From assembly GCF_002222615.2 (NCBI RefSeq), contig NZ_CP022412.2:1240001-1304000 (forward strand): a DNA stretch of 64,000 bases. Direction: 5' to 3'. The position numbers and the translations under genes were made by a program. Within the stretch, counting starts at the first letter, position 1, and each line of letters begins with the position of its first letter. Positions 36,502 to 44,753 of this stretch are shown piece after piece. The stretch is from Bacteroides caccae. Its GTDB lineage: Bacteria > Bacteroidota > Bacteroidia > Bacteroidales > Bacteroidaceae. The notes beneath the pieces are model-generated. The model worked only from the letters and a program-made list of their open reading frames with translations. It was not told where the DNA came from and did not search any database.

Positions 36502-37805
36502 TGAAACATTTCTTTGTAATTCTGATTGGTTGCTTATGGTTGGCAATTCCTCTTTTCGCTCAGTCGAACAAGCTGATTCGTGAGTTGGAAAGCAAACGTG
36601 GTGCGCTGCAAAAGCAGATCTCCGAGACGGAATCAATCTTGAAGGATACAAAGAAAGATGTGGGTAGTCAGTTGAATAGTCTGGCGGTATTGACCGGCCA
36701 GATCGAGGAGCGGAAACGTTATATCATTGCTATCAATAATGACGTGGAAGCGATAGAACGTGAACTGACTTCCTTGCAACGTCAGTTGAACGGTTTGCAA
36801 AAGGATTTGAAGGATAAGAAGAAAAAGTATGAGGCTTCTGTCCAATACTTGTATAAGAACAAGTCGATTGAAGAAAAACTGATGTTTATTTTCTCTGCCA
36901 AGAATCTCGGGCAGACTTACCGCCGTATGCGCTATGTTCGTGAATATGCTACTTATCAACGGTTGCAAGGTGAGGAAATCCTGAAGAAACAGGAACAGAT
37001 ACGGAAGAAAAAGGTGGAACGGGAACAGGTGAAAGCCGCTAAAGAAAGTCTGTTGAAAGAGCGTGAAGGCGAGAAGACCAAACTGGAAGCGCAGGAGAAG
37101 GAAAAACGTACGCTTGTGGCCAATCTGCAAAAGAAACAGAGAGGGTTGCAAGGTGAGATCAATAAGAAACGGAGAGAAGCTAACCAATTGAATGCCCGCA
37201 TTGACAAGTTGATTGCAGAAGAAATAGAACGTGCCCGCAAGCGTGCCGAGGAAGAAGCCCGACGCGAGGCTGCCGCCCGTAAGAAAGCGGAGGGTAAAGA
37301 AAGTCAAACTGCCGGAACCGGAACAACCGTTAAAACGAACTCGAAGCCTCTGGAAACTTATACAATGAGTAAAGCCGACCGGGAATTGTCCGGCAATTTT
37401 GCAGCCAATCGGGGAAAACTTCCTATGCCTATATCCGGTGCTTATATTATCACCAGCCATTATGGACAATATGCTGTGGAAGGTCTTCGTAATGTGAAAC
37501 TGGATAATAAAGGTATTGATATCCAAGGAAAGCCGGGAGCACAGGCACGTGCTATCTTTGACGGAAAAGTCGCAGCAGTATTCCAGTTGAATGGATTATT
37601 TAATGTGCTAATCCGCCATGGCAACTATATTTCCGTTTACTGTAACTTATCATCGGCTTCTGTAAAGTCCGGCGACATGGTGAAGACCAAGCAATCTATC
37701 GGACAAGTTTTCTCTGACGGCACTGATAATGGAAGAACGGTATTGCACTTCCAGTTACGCCGGGAGAAAGAGAAACTGAATCCGGAACCTTGGCTGAACC
37801 GATAG
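36498..37805 (+). CDS. EnvC-like murein hydrolase activator
   Basis: 435 residues: signal peptide (to about 22), a long coiled coil (about 25-265, with Lys/Glu-rich heptads) and a C-terminal LytM domain (about 310-430). In the LytM domain the first zinc ligand is replaced (N-K-G-I-D where peptidases have H-x-G-x-D) and only one His of the final H-x-H remains (V-L-H-F). The domain is therefore probably inactive as an enzyme. That is the EnvC pattern, in which the protein activates amidases that split septal wall. It closes the dut operon. Confidence 0.87.
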   Translation: MMKHFFVILIGCLWLAIPLFAQSNKLIRELESKRGALQKQISETESILKDTKKDVGSQLNSLAVLTGQIEERKRYIIAINNDVEAIERELTSLQRQLNGLQKDLKDKKKKYEASVQYLYKNKSIEEKLMFIFSAKNLGQTYRRMRYVREYATYQRLQGEEILKKQEQIRKKKVEREQVKAAKESLLKEREGEKTKLEAQEKEKRTLVANLQKKQRGLQGEINKKRREANQLNARIDKLIAEEIERARKRAEEEARREAAARKKAEGKESQTAGTGTTVKTNSKPLETYTMSKADRELSGNFAANRGKLPMPISGAYIITSHYGQYAVEGLRNVKLDNKGIDIQGKPGAQARAIFDGKVAAVFQLNGLFNVLIRHGNYISVYCNLSSASVKSGDMVKTKQSIGQVFSDGTDNGRTVLHFQLRREKEKLNPEPWLNR

Positions 37806-38060
37806 TCAAGCAATGTAAGGCATACGTATACAAGAAATATGTCAAAACTAAATCTTTTCTAGGTAAGTTATTGCAAATGAAGGGTGTATTTGGCATCTTT
37901 TTTCTAATGTATTATTCTAAAAGTTGAATTAATGATTAATTTTTATCCTTTATTGAACAATTTGTTTTAAAAAAACAATTAGTTTTTTCTCATCTTTGTA
38001 GAATGAATTTTAGATTTCTTTTGGTAAGTCTGTTTAATAGTAATTAATTAATAAAACACC

Positions 38061-39191
38061 ATGAAAAAGTTATGTGTATGGGCAGTTGCCGCCCTTTTAA
38101 TGGCAGCTTGTACACCGAAAGCCGAGAAAGCTACGGATTCCGGTCTATTACAGAGTAATTTCCGTACGGAAGTGGACGGAAAGAAAACCGATCTCTACAT
38201 TCTGCGCAACAAGAACAATATGGAAGTTTGCATCACGAACTTTGGCGGACGCATTGTTTCTGTCATGGTTCCCGATAAGGACGGACAGATGCGTGATGTA
38301 GTTCTTGGTTTCGATTCCATTCAGGATTATATCAGCAAACCTTCCGACTTCGGTGCAAGCATTGGACGTTATGCTAACCGTATCAATCAGGGTAAGTTTA
38401 CGTTGGACGGCGTAGAATATCAGCTTCCCCGTAATAACTACGGCCATTGCCTGCACGGAGGTCCGCAAGGGTTCCAGTATCGGGTGTATGACGCCGTACA
38501 ATTGAATCCGCAGGAATTGCAACTGACTTATGTGGCAAAAGATGGTGAAGAAGGTTTTCCGGGAAACATTACTTGTAAAGTGCTAATGAAACTGACTGAC
38601 GACAATGCAATCGATATTCAGTATGAAGCGGAGACGGATAAACCGACTATTGTCAATATGACCAACCACTCTTATTTTAATCTGGATGGCGATGCGGGCA
38701 GCAACGCAGAGCATCTGCTGACTATTGATGCAGATTATTATACTCCGGTGGACAGCACCTTTATGACTACCGGTGAAATAGTTCCGGTAGAAGATACTCC
38801 AATGGATTTCCGTACACCAATGCCGGTGGGAGAACGTATCAACGATTTCGACTTTGTGCAACTGAAGAACGGTAATGGTTATGATCACAACTGGGTATTG
38901 AATGCCAAAGGCGATATTAACCGTAGGGCTGCTTCATTGAAATCTCAGAAAACAGGTATTGTATTGGATGTATATACCAATGAACCGGGAGTTCAGGTAT
39001 ATGCCGGAAACTTCCTTGATGGTTCGCTGACCGGAAAGAAAGGTATTACCTATAATCAACGTGCTTCCGTATGTCTTGAAACACAGAAATATCCGGATAC
39101 TCCGAACAAGCCTGAATGGCCTTCGGCTGTTCTGCGTCCGGGCGAGAAATACATGAGCCAGTGTATTTTTAAATTCTCGGTGGACAAGTAA
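38061..39191 (+). CDS. Periplasmic galactose mutarotase (aldose 1-epimerase) lipoprotein
   Basis: 376 residues with a lipobox L-M-A-A-C (Cys near 17), so exported and lipidated, unlike cytoplasmic GalM. Aldose-epimerase motifs are G-R-Y-A-N-R-I near 98, L-H-G-G-P-Q-G-F near 133 (catalytic region), N-M-T-N-H-S-Y-F-N-L near 203 with the catalytic His, and the late V-C-L-E-T-Q catalytic Glu. It interconverts alpha and beta anomers of galactose and similar sugars. It stands alone, which leaves the sugar pathway undefined. Confidence 0.88.
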   Translation: MKKLCVWAVAALLMAACTPKAEKATDSGLLQSNFRTEVDGKKTDLYILRNKNNMEVCITNFGGRIVSVMVPDKDGQMRDVVLGFDSIQDYISKPSDFGASIGRYANRINQGKFTLDGVEYQLPRNNYGHCLHGGPQGFQYRVYDAVQLNPQELQLTYVAKDGEEGFPGNITCKVLMKLTDDNAIDIQYEAETDKPTIVNMTNHSYFNLDGDAGSNAEHLLTIDADYYTPVDSTFMTTGEIVPVEDTPMDFRTPMPVGERINDFDFVQLKNGNGYDHNWVLNAKGDINRRAASLKSQKTGIVLDVYTNEPGVQVYAGNFLDGSLTGKKGITYNQRASVCLETQKYPDTPNKPEWPSAVLRPGEKYMSQCIFKFSVDK

Positions 39192-39315
39192 TACAGATTA
39201 GTTCCAAGCGTTTCGTTATAGGGGTATTTGTAATAACAGAAATAATCCCGTTAAATGTGAGCAGTCAATATCTGATGTTTTAGATGTTGACTGCTTAATA
39301 ATAATATAAAAGAGT

Positions 39316-39891
39316 ATGGAAGATCTGATAAATGCACGTTGCGGCTGGGCCGGAACAGATGAATTATACATAAAATACCATGACGAAGAATGGGGCCAAC
39401 CCGTTACTGATGACAGAACTCTATTTGAGTTCTTGGTACTCGAAAGTGCTCAGGCAGGACTATCCTGGATTACTATCCTTCGAAAGCGTGAAGGATACCG
39501 GGAAGCCTTTCATCATTTTGATGTGGAGAAAGTAGCACAAATGACACAGGAAGATATCGAACGGTTAATGCAATATGATGGAATCGTCAAAAATCGGTTG
39601 AAGATCAATAGTACAATCAATAATGCAAAACTATTTATAGCTATTCAGAAAGAGTACGGTAGTTTCTACAAATACACCTTATCATTCTTCCCCAAACAAC
39701 GGGCTGTTGTCAATAATTTTAAAACTTTAAGTCAGGTTCCGGCTACATCTCCCGAATCGGACGCTATGAGCAAAGACATGAGAAAGCGAGGCTTCAAGTT
39801 TTTTGGATCAACTATTTGTTATGCTTTTTTGCAGGCTGCCGGTTTTGTGAATGATCATTTGGAAGATTGTTTCTGTAAAGCTGTTCGATAA
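39316..39891 (+). CDS. tag: DNA-3-methyladenine glycosylase I
   Basis: 191 residues, normal length. The N-terminus has C-G-W-A-G-T-D and Y-H-D-E-E-W-G-x-P, and Q-A-G-L-S-W-I-T-I-L-R-K-R follows, all Tag signatures. His and Cys residues of the structural zinc site are present near the ends (C near 9, H at Y-H-D, C-terminal H and C in D-H-L-E-D-C-F-C). It removes 3-methyladenine from alkylated DNA. Confidence 0.93.
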   Translation: MEDLINARCGWAGTDELYIKYHDEEWGQPVTDDRTLFEFLVLESAQAGLSWITILRKREGYREAFHHFDVEKVAQMTQEDIERLMQYDGIVKNRLKINSTINNAKLFIAIQKEYGSFYKYTLSFFPKQRAVVNNFKTLSQVPATSPESDAMSKDMRKRGFKFFGSTICYAFLQAAGFVNDHLEDCFCKAVR

Positions 39892-40028
39892 AAGAAAGCG
39901 AGGGATAACCTAATGTGTAACATGCTTTAAAAACGATGAAGGTGCAATTATCTCGTTTGATAATACATCTTTTTTATCTTGTGAAGAAGAATATTGATGA
40001 TGATTGACTATGTGAATATTCTTTTCGC

Positions 40029-40036
40029 TATATTTG
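40029..40036 (+). promoter_or_regulatory. Candidate -7 box before the membrane HTH gene
   Basis: TATATTTG matches TAnnTTTG exactly and lies 30 bases before the ATG at 40066. No good -33 element was found at the right distance. Confidence 0.4.
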
Positions 40037-40065
40037 TAATTCAAGAGCACAAGATAAAGTAAGTA

Positions 40066-40866
40066 ATGAAATTTTCGACTTATTCTTTTAAACAGTTACT
40101 GTCAGGAGGTTTGCTTTGTTGTTTGATTCTGTTGGCAGCTTATATATTTCAGGCATTTTTTCCTGGAATGTATGTTGATGCATTCTCATCTTCTATGCAT
40201 CTATTGATGTGGTTGACTCTCTTTGTGGGGGCATTACTGTGGACATTTCATGAGAAGGGAGAACCCTTTGGCATTTCTGAGGTGATAGATTGGCAGTTCA
40301 TTGCAGCTTTTATTTTGATTACAGCAGATGAAATTTATATGATTATGCCGAGAGAAATCCATATGGAAATAGCACCGGTATTATCTGAGTATACTATTCC
40401 TGTGTTAGCCGTTATTGGTATAATGGTAGCCGCTACAATAAAAGTCTCTATTACACTGTATCATAAATTGGCGGACGAACGTCGGCAGGCTATTCTTCAA
40501 GCTCAAAAAATACAGCAATTGCTAGATTCTCCTCCACCAGAACAGAAAGGAATTTCTTTCTTGCGTAAGCTCGTAGAGAATCAATCTATTGCTCAATTCT
40601 CGGCCAAAGACTATCTTTTGCTGGTGAAAGGATGCCAAATTGTTGATCCTGAGTTCTTTAATTGGCTTAAGAAGCAGGATTTCCAACTTCCACCGCGAGA
40701 TATTGTATTATGTGTGTTGATTCGGATGTATAAGAAAAAAGAGGAAATATTATCCATATTTTGTATTACTGATGGGACTTATCGTACGATGAGGTCTCGT
40801 GCTCGAAAGCGTTTAGGGCTTGACGACAAGGATTTGGACGTTTTTCTTCAAAAGGAATTAAAATAA
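40066..40866 (+). CDS. Membrane-anchored protein with a C-terminal HTH
   Basis: 266 residues. About four transmembrane helices fill residues 10-130, followed by a helical linker (Q-A-Q-K-I-Q-Q-L-L-D) and a soluble C-terminal domain ending in a LuxR-like helix-turn-helix (I-T-D-G-T-Y-R-T-M-R-S-R-A-R-K-R-L-G-L, about 237-255). It looks like a membrane-bound transcription regulator. Its last codons are included in the duplicated unit that follows: a copy of them sits at 42003. Composition is AT-rich like the rest of the island. Target unknown. Confidence 0.75.
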   Translation: MKFSTYSFKQLLSGGLLCCLILLAAYIFQAFFPGMYVDAFSSSMHLLMWLTLFVGALLWTFHEKGEPFGISEVIDWQFIAAFILITADEIYMIMPREIHMEIAPVLSEYTIPVLAVIGIMVAATIKVSITLYHKLADERRQAILQAQKIQQLLDSPPPEQKGISFLRKLVENQSIAQFSAKDYLLLVKGCQIVDPEFFNWLKKQDFQLPPRDIVLCVLIRMYKKKEEILSIFCITDGTYRTMRSRARKRLGLDDKDLDVFLQKELK

Positions 40867-41037
40867 TAACTTTTGTAAAGTACCTGCCAATCGTATAAAT
40901 GTGTCAATAATAGTCAAACTCCCACCCATGATGATGTAATAGAATCACATTCTTTTATTAGAGTATGGTTCTTGTGGAAATATCCTTATTGCTCCTATTA
41001 CAAGTGTTATACGTGCGAGAAGTTCAAAGAAGATAAT
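40858..41037 (-). pseudogene. 3' fragment of the 99-residue membrane protein gene
   Basis: The minus strand here encodes the C-terminal about 57 residues of the protein at 42029-42328 with few differences, including the same stop. The N-terminal part is gone, replaced at the AAGATAAT junction. It has no start and is a relic of the cassette duplication. Confidence 0.75.
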
Positions 41038-41211
41038 ATTTGCATAAAAAATAGTTTATCTAGTTAGGGCTTGATTTAATGCATATTTGTAATGTTACAA
41101 TATAAAATTATCTAATCTTTTTATGATTCTAAGTGCTTGAAAATAAAAGGTGTAGTGCTGAGAGAATGTAACATTTACTTGTATAAGATTTATTTTCAGT
41201 TTATCTTTGAC

Positions 41212-41219
41212 AAAACTTT
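41212..41219 (+). promoter_or_regulatory. Candidate -7 box, cassette copy 1
   Basis: TATCTTTG is an exact -7 match in a stretch conserved with copy 2 (43194-43201). Conservation of this stretch in both copies supports a real promoter. Confidence 0.45.
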
Positions 41220-41234
41220 AATAACTATCTGAAT

Positions 41235-41351
41235 ATGAGAAAAAGATTTGAAGAATCGTTTTTTTTTTCTTTATTAGCTATAATTAGTTGCTTGTTTTTA
41301 TTTAATCGTAATGAGCATATATACAAAATAGTAGGTTATGATAGGATTTGA
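41235..41351 (+). pseudogene. 5' fragment of the thioredoxin-like gene
   Basis: Encodes the first about 31 residues of the protein at 43227-43772 (M-R-K-R-F-E-E-S-F then a hydrophobic segment and N-E-H-I-Y-K-I) and then stops after eight unrelated codons. The deletion fused it to the start of the next gene, whose ATG at 41338 lies inside its last codons in another frame. Confidence 0.75.
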
Positions 41352-41640
41352 AATATATATTAACGATGAGAAGCCTATAATAATGGCTTCAGATCATGTT
41401 GTATCTGTAATACTCGGGTATGGTTATCCTTTGGGTTCTACTATTAGTTTGATCGGTCGTGATTGTTCTAACGATCTTACTTGGCTTAAAGGTAAGCCGG
41501 AGATTGGTGATAAGATAATAATAAAAGTTATTGAAAGAGATGAGGTGTCACCATGTAAAAAGACGAAATGTGACAGGGAATGGATGATACAACAGTATGA
41601 ACAACTCAAAATTAAACTTCAAGAGAAAGGACTTATATAG
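41338..41640 (+). CDS. Small soluble protein, candidate immunity, copy 1
   Basis: 100 residues, no signal peptide or membrane segment. Paralogue of the protein at 43938-44240 (both begin M-I-G-F-E-I and end in a charged helix). A motif I-G-D-K-I-I-I-K-V-I-E-R-D-E-V-S-P is echoed in the next gene as V-G-D-V-I-E-V-E-V-A-E-F-D-E-A-S-T-P, so the two neighbours are distant relatives. I know no named family. Retention after loss of the candidate secreted genes suggests a protective role (inference). Confidence 0.7.
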   Translation: MIGFEIYINDEKPIIMASDHVVSVILGYGYPLGSTISLIGRDCSNDLTWLKGKPEIGDKIIIKVIERDEVSPCKKTKCDREWMIQQYEQLKIKLQEKGLI

Positions 41641-41641
41641 G

Positions 41642-42004
41642 ATGAAAGGAATTATTGTAAAATATAAAGATATAGTATGCAAAGCTGGTATTCCTCACTG
41701 CGGGACACTTTTCACCGCTGACATTACTTGGCATAGTGGCGCATATTGGAGTGTTGGAGGTTTGAAAATGCCTGAAGAAGTACACTTTATATGGAATGGC
41801 AGCATATTAGAGGTGGGAGATGTAATAGAAGTGGAAGTAGCCGAATTTGATGAGGCTTCAACACCTGTTTCAGAAGAAAAACACAGTTCTCTGATAGAAA
41901 AGATGTCGGAGAGAGTAGAGGATTATTCAAAAGATTTAGAACTTTATTATCAGTTGAAAAAAATGTTGGAGGATGAGAATTTGATAGAAGTGGTTGATGA
42001 TTGA
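41642..42004 (+). CDS. Small acidic protein, candidate immunity, copy 1
   Basis: 120 residues from the ATG at 41642, one base after the stop of the previous gene; upstream in-frame codons overlap that gene and are not conserved in copy 2. Strongly acidic, with conserved I-T-W-H-S-G, G-L-K-M-P-E-E and W-N-G blocks and a C-terminal helix ending L-I-E-V-V-D-D. Paralogue of 44246-44617. No signal peptide. Function unknown; pairs with the preceding gene. Confidence 0.72.
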   Translation: MKGIIVKYKDIVCKAGIPHCGTLFTADITWHSGAYWSVGGLKMPEEVHFIWNGSILEVGDVIEVEVAEFDEASTPVSEEKHSSLIEKMSERVEDYSKDLELYYQLKKMLEDENLIEVVDD

Positions 42005-42028
42005 TTTGGACGTTTTCTTCAAAAGGAA

Positions 42029-42328
42029 TTAAAATAATAACTTTTGTAAAGTACCTGCCAATCGTATAAATGTGTCAATAATAGTCAAACTCCCACCCAT
42101 GATGATATAATAGAACCACACTCTTTTATTAGAGTATGGTTCTTGTGGGAATATACTGATTGCTCCTATTACAAGTGTTATACGTGCGAGAAGTTCAAAG
42201 AAGATAATTAGGAAATCTTGAAATGTGTAGTTGAGGTTATCAATAAAGCGATGAAGATAACACATTGCAATACTGATAAGCCACATTACATTATTTAGAA
42301 CTATATATATAATTATTTTCTTATACAT
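42029..42328 (-). CDS. Small membrane protein of the cassette
   Basis: 99 residues with three transmembrane segments (about 5-24, 36-60 and 70-90). Its start overlaps the end of the upstream lipoprotein gene by 16 bases, so the two are translationally coupled. No family recognised. A 3' fragment of a second copy lies at 40858-41037. Confidence 0.65.
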   Translation of the reverse strand: MYKKIIIYIVLNNVMWLISIAMCYLHRFIDNLNYTFQDFLIIFFELLARITLVIGAISIFPQEPYSNKRVWFYYIIMGGSLTIIDTFIRLAGTLQKLLF

Positions 42329-42963
42329 GTTTTATAGTCTGCGTCTGCTATATCTTTGTTTCTTTCATACTTAGCTAATGCTTGTGTATAACAATAATTT
42401 GTAGAAGACTCTTGTCTACATTTTATGATAGCATTATCATAATCTGCTTTTGCTTGTGCATACGCTATCTGTTTATTTGTTTCGCAACTATTAGCATTAC
42501 CTTCTGTTCGTGTCTTTATAAGTGTTTTTCCTGTAAATTCACGACTTTCAGCATACTGCATGAATAGTAACATACGTTCATCCTCGCTTAGTCTGGAGAA
42601 CCCAGTGTGCAAAAGTAAGTTTTCCTTGGCTTCATTCATCTGTTGGAGTTCTTTTTCTAAATTTGCTTTTCCGATAAACTCTTCCATATAATCATCATCG
42701 TTTAAATTTTCCATGAGTTTGTTATACTCTTCTGCGCTCAAGGTTGAAGTGTAAGCTTGAAACTTATCTGATAGAAGTTCACTGTTCCTTTCAAATTCCC
42801 CAAATTCATCAGAAGTTGCTATGGTATCAATAAGGAGTTTTGTATCATACATTTGCTCATCATTATAATCATTCGAATTACAACTATTGAAAAAAGTTGT
42901 TGCAAGTACAACACAGATAATGGCTGTTACATGGAGGCTAATTTTTTTCTTTGAGTTAATCAT
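42313..42963 (-). CDS. Lipoprotein of the cassette, Cys-containing C-terminus
   Basis: 216 residues from the ATG at 42963, which puts a proper signal peptide at the start; upstream in-frame codons add 24 residues without a signal. The lipobox F-F-N-S-C gives the lipidation Cys near 27. The mature part is acidic and helical; the last 60 residues hold four Cys residues spaced in Tyr/Ala-rich helices (I-I-K-C ... N-Y-C-Y-T-Q-A ... Y-K-T-C). No family recognised. There is no counterpart in copy 1 because of the deletion. Confidence 0.68.
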   Translation of the reverse strand: MINSKKKISLHVTAIICVVLATTFFNSCNSNDYNDEQMYDTKLLIDTIATSDEFGEFERNSELLSDKFQAYTSTLSAEEYNKLMENLNDDDYMEEFIGKANLEKELQQMNEAKENLLLHTGFSRLSEDERMLLFMQYAESREFTGKTLIKTRTEGNANSCETNKQIAYAQAKADYDNAIIKCRQESSTNYCYTQALAKYERNKDIADADYKTCIRK

Positions 42964-43193
42964 ATCCGTTCGAGTTAGTTTGTTGTGGGTACAAAGTAAC
43001 GAAAAATAGTTTTGTTTTAAAGATAATATTTGCATAAAAAATAGTTTATCTAGTTAGGTCTTGATTTAATGCATATTTGTAATGTTACAATATAGGGTTA
43101 TCTAATCTTTTCTGTGATTATAAGTGATTGAAAATTAATGGTATAGTATTGAAAGGGATGTAACACTTACTTGTATAAGATTTATTTTCAGTT

Positions 43194-43201
43194 TATCTTT
43201 G
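43194..43201 (+). promoter_or_regulatory. Candidate -7 box, cassette copy 2
   Basis: TATCTTTG, conserved in copy 1 at 41212-41219, 25 bases before the ATG at 43227. Confidence 0.45.
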
Positions 43202-43226
43202 ACAAAACTTTGATACACCTCTGAAT

Positions 43227-43772
43227 ATGAGAAAAAGACTTGAAGAATCGTTTCTATTTTTTTTATTTACTATAATTATTTGCTTGCTTTTATTTAATTG
43301 CAATGAGCATATATACAAGATATATAGTAATCAGTCGTTTGAAGACATTTGCTCTATTGCATATAAAAATGAAAAGGCATTTTGTATAGTCTTAGTAGAT
43401 TCTACTCAAGAGTTGTCTCGAAGGTATTGTCTAAACTTGAAGAATAAAGGTTTTGTAGATACAAGCAAAGCTATTTATAATATTGCAGATGTTAACGTTT
43501 CTTCAAATGCTTGGTATATGAAATGGCTTTGTCCTCTATCACTACCTTTGACATGTGTGTTTTCAGATACTGGGACACTCATTGATTTAATTCCTAGAGC
43601 AACTAAAGAAACTTTTTTATATACAACCGAGGCGATTTCTGATATGAAAATAACTAATTATCATTATCCTAACCGCTTTAAAATTCCTAAATATAATGTT
43701 ATCCATTTGTTGAATCAAGTTTTGAAGTGTAAAATGGATTTGAATCGTGGTATGTGCGAGTCAGCAAAGTAG
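43227..43772 (+). CDS. Membrane-anchored thioredoxin-like protein, possibly frameshifted
   Basis: 181 residues. One N-terminal membrane helix (about 9-24, with a Cys near 25), then a thioredoxin-like body: F-C-I-V-L-V-D-S-T strand near 52, a W-Y-M-K-W-L-C-P-L-S-L-P segment with a candidate cis-Pro near 108, and V-F-S-D-T-G-T-L-I-D-L-I-P. The usual C-x-x-C is absent. The coding pattern seems to pass into another frame at about 43745, where the Cys-rich reading frame starts, so a frameshift or deletion junction is likely. From memory, Bacteroides relatives are longer. Confidence 0.6.
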   Translation: MRKRLEESFLFFLFTIIICLLLFNCNEHIYKIYSNQSFEDICSIAYKNEKAFCIVLVDSTQELSRRYCLNLKNKGFVDTSKAIYNIADVNVSSNAWYMKWLCPLSLPLTCVFSDTGTLIDLIPRATKETFLYTTEAISDMKITNYHYPNRFKIPKYNVIHLLNQVLKCKMDLNRGMCESAK

Positions 43773-43929
43773 TAATACAAGTTATTGTAATAGAAAATAT
43801 AATGAATGTATGGAGGGGAAAGAACATAGTGGACTAAATTCTGGTGGTTGGGGGTATTCCGAATGTAGGCGCTGTTATGAATACTGTTTAGCCCAAGGAG
43901 GAATATGGGATTGTCCTCGTCCTCACTAA
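43747..43929 (+). CDS. Cys-rich small reading frame
   Basis: 60 codons, opening with GTG and no ATG until codon 24, so it may be the C-terminal part of the preceding gene in a shifted frame. It contains six further Cys residues after the first, in C-N-R-K-Y-N-E-C, then S-E-C-R-R-C-Y-E-Y-C-L-A-Q-G and W-D-C-P-R-P at the end. The dense Cys, Trp, Gly and Tyr content looks like a folded secreted tip or peptide. The 100-residue protein gene starts 8 bases later. Not present in copy 1. Confidence 0.45.
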   Translation: MVCASQQSSNTSYCNRKYNECMEGKEHSGLNSGGWGYSECRRCYEYCLAQGGIWDCPRPH

Positions 43930-43937
43930 AAAAAATT

Positions 43938-44240
43938 ATGATAGGATTTGAAATAAGAATTAATAACCGGGAGCCTGTGATTATTACATCCTATGATGTA
44001 GCGTTTGTAATGGTGAACTGTAACTATTCATTTGACGATAACATTTATATAGGAGGGACAGACACTTTGAGCAGGCTTGTTTGGGTCGATGAGAACTTAA
44101 AAATAGGCGATAAGGTTGTAATAAAAGTAGTTGAAATATCAAAAGTGTCTCCTCCTATGAAAGTAATCTATGATAAAGATAAAATGAAAATAAAATATGA
44201 ACAACTAAAAGTTGAACTTAAAGTAAAAGGGCTTATATAA
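43938..44240 (+). CDS. Small soluble protein, candidate immunity, copy 2
   Basis: 100 residues from the ATG at 43938, chosen because the copy 1 paralogue at 41338 starts at the same codon (M-I-G-F-E-I). About half of the positions match the copy 1 protein, mostly the start, the G-D-K-V/I-x-I-K-V block and the C-terminal E-Q-L-K-x-x-L-K-x-K-G-L-I. No signal peptide. The divergence between copies is far larger than in the flanking noncoding DNA, which suggests diversifying change. Confidence 0.7.
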   Translation: MIGFEIRINNREPVIITSYDVAFVMVNCNYSFDDNIYIGGTDTLSRLVWVDENLKIGDKVVIKVVEISKVSPPMKVIYDKDKMKIKYEQLKVELKVKGLI

Positions 44241-44245
44241 TTTGT

Positions 44246-44617
44246 ATGAAAGGACTTATTGTAAAATCTAAAGATAAAACATGCAAGGCGGGCATTCCTC
44301 AGTGTGGAGTAGGGATCGTTGCTAATATTACTTGGCATAGTGGTCTGACTTGGACTCTTAGTGGTTTAAAAATGCCTGAAGAAATACATTTGGTATGGAA
44401 CGGAGGTATGTTGGACATAGGAGATGTAGTAGAAGTGGAAATTGCAGAGTTTGATGAAGCCTCAACTCCTGTTGCGGAAGATAAACACTGTTGCTTAATG
44501 GAAGAACAATCAGATAGTGTAGATGAATCGAAAGATTTAGAACATAAATTAAATCTTTATTATCGGTTGAAAAAAATATTGGAGGATGAGAATTTGATAG
44601 AAGTGGTTGATGATTGA
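44246..44617 (+). CDS. Small acidic protein, candidate immunity, copy 2
   Basis: 123 residues, acidic, paralogue of 41642-42004 with the same W-H-S-G, G-L-K-M-P-E-E, W-N-G and F-D-E-A-S-T-P-V blocks and the same C-terminal L-I-E-V-V-D-D. It follows the 100-residue gene by 5 bases. Distant similarity between this protein and its upstream neighbour suggests an older duplication within the pair. Function unknown. Confidence 0.72.
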   Translation: MKGLIVKSKDKTCKAGIPQCGVGIVANITWHSGLTWTLSGLKMPEEIHLVWNGGMLDIGDVVEVEIAEFDEASTPVAEDKHCCLMEEQSDSVDESKDLEHKLNLYYRLKKILEDENLIEVVDD

Positions 44618-44753
44618 TTTTGATCGTTTTTGGTCAAAAGGTGATAGAAGCGTTTGTAAAATACAAAGATGATCTTTTAGAATAATTTGTTTTTGTAGCT
44701 GAGTTACATATCGTTTCATTCAGCTACATTACATACTATAAAACCTTTGAAAT

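Larger units (their letters stand above)
40831..42002. repeat. Cassette copy 1 (degenerate)
   Basis: This unit is a shortened copy of 42003-44635. Similarity runs from the end of the regulator gene, is interrupted by two internal deletions (the equivalents of about 42209-43027 and about 43330-43932), and ends with the paralogue of the 123-residue protein. The first deletion junction is at the 8-base direct repeat AAGATAAT, present at both ends of the lost segment in copy 2. Confidence 0.8.
42003..44635. repeat. Cassette copy 2 (fuller)
   Basis: Begins with a copy of the last codons of the regulator gene and contains, on the minus strand, a 99-residue membrane protein and a lipoprotein, and on the plus strand a thioredoxin-like protein, a Cys-rich reading frame and the two small soluble proteins. 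The end near 44618-44640 resembles the start of the unit (GATTGATTT ... CAAAAGG), which may be where unequal recombination occurred. Confidence 0.8.

Noticed and set aside
36633..37526. Long minus-strand open frame of 297 codons
   Set aside because: It lies entirely opposite the EnvC-like gene; its Phe/Leu-rich composition is the expected shadow of Lys/Glu-rich coiled-coil codons.
37961..37998. TTTG ... CATCTTTG as a galactose mutarotase promoter
   Set aside because: Spacer of 26 bases and a mismatch in the first -7 base; too weak to call.
40858..41351. Copy 1 region as intact short genes
   Set aside because: Both frames are clear fragments of genes that are complete in copy 2, with deletion junctions visible.
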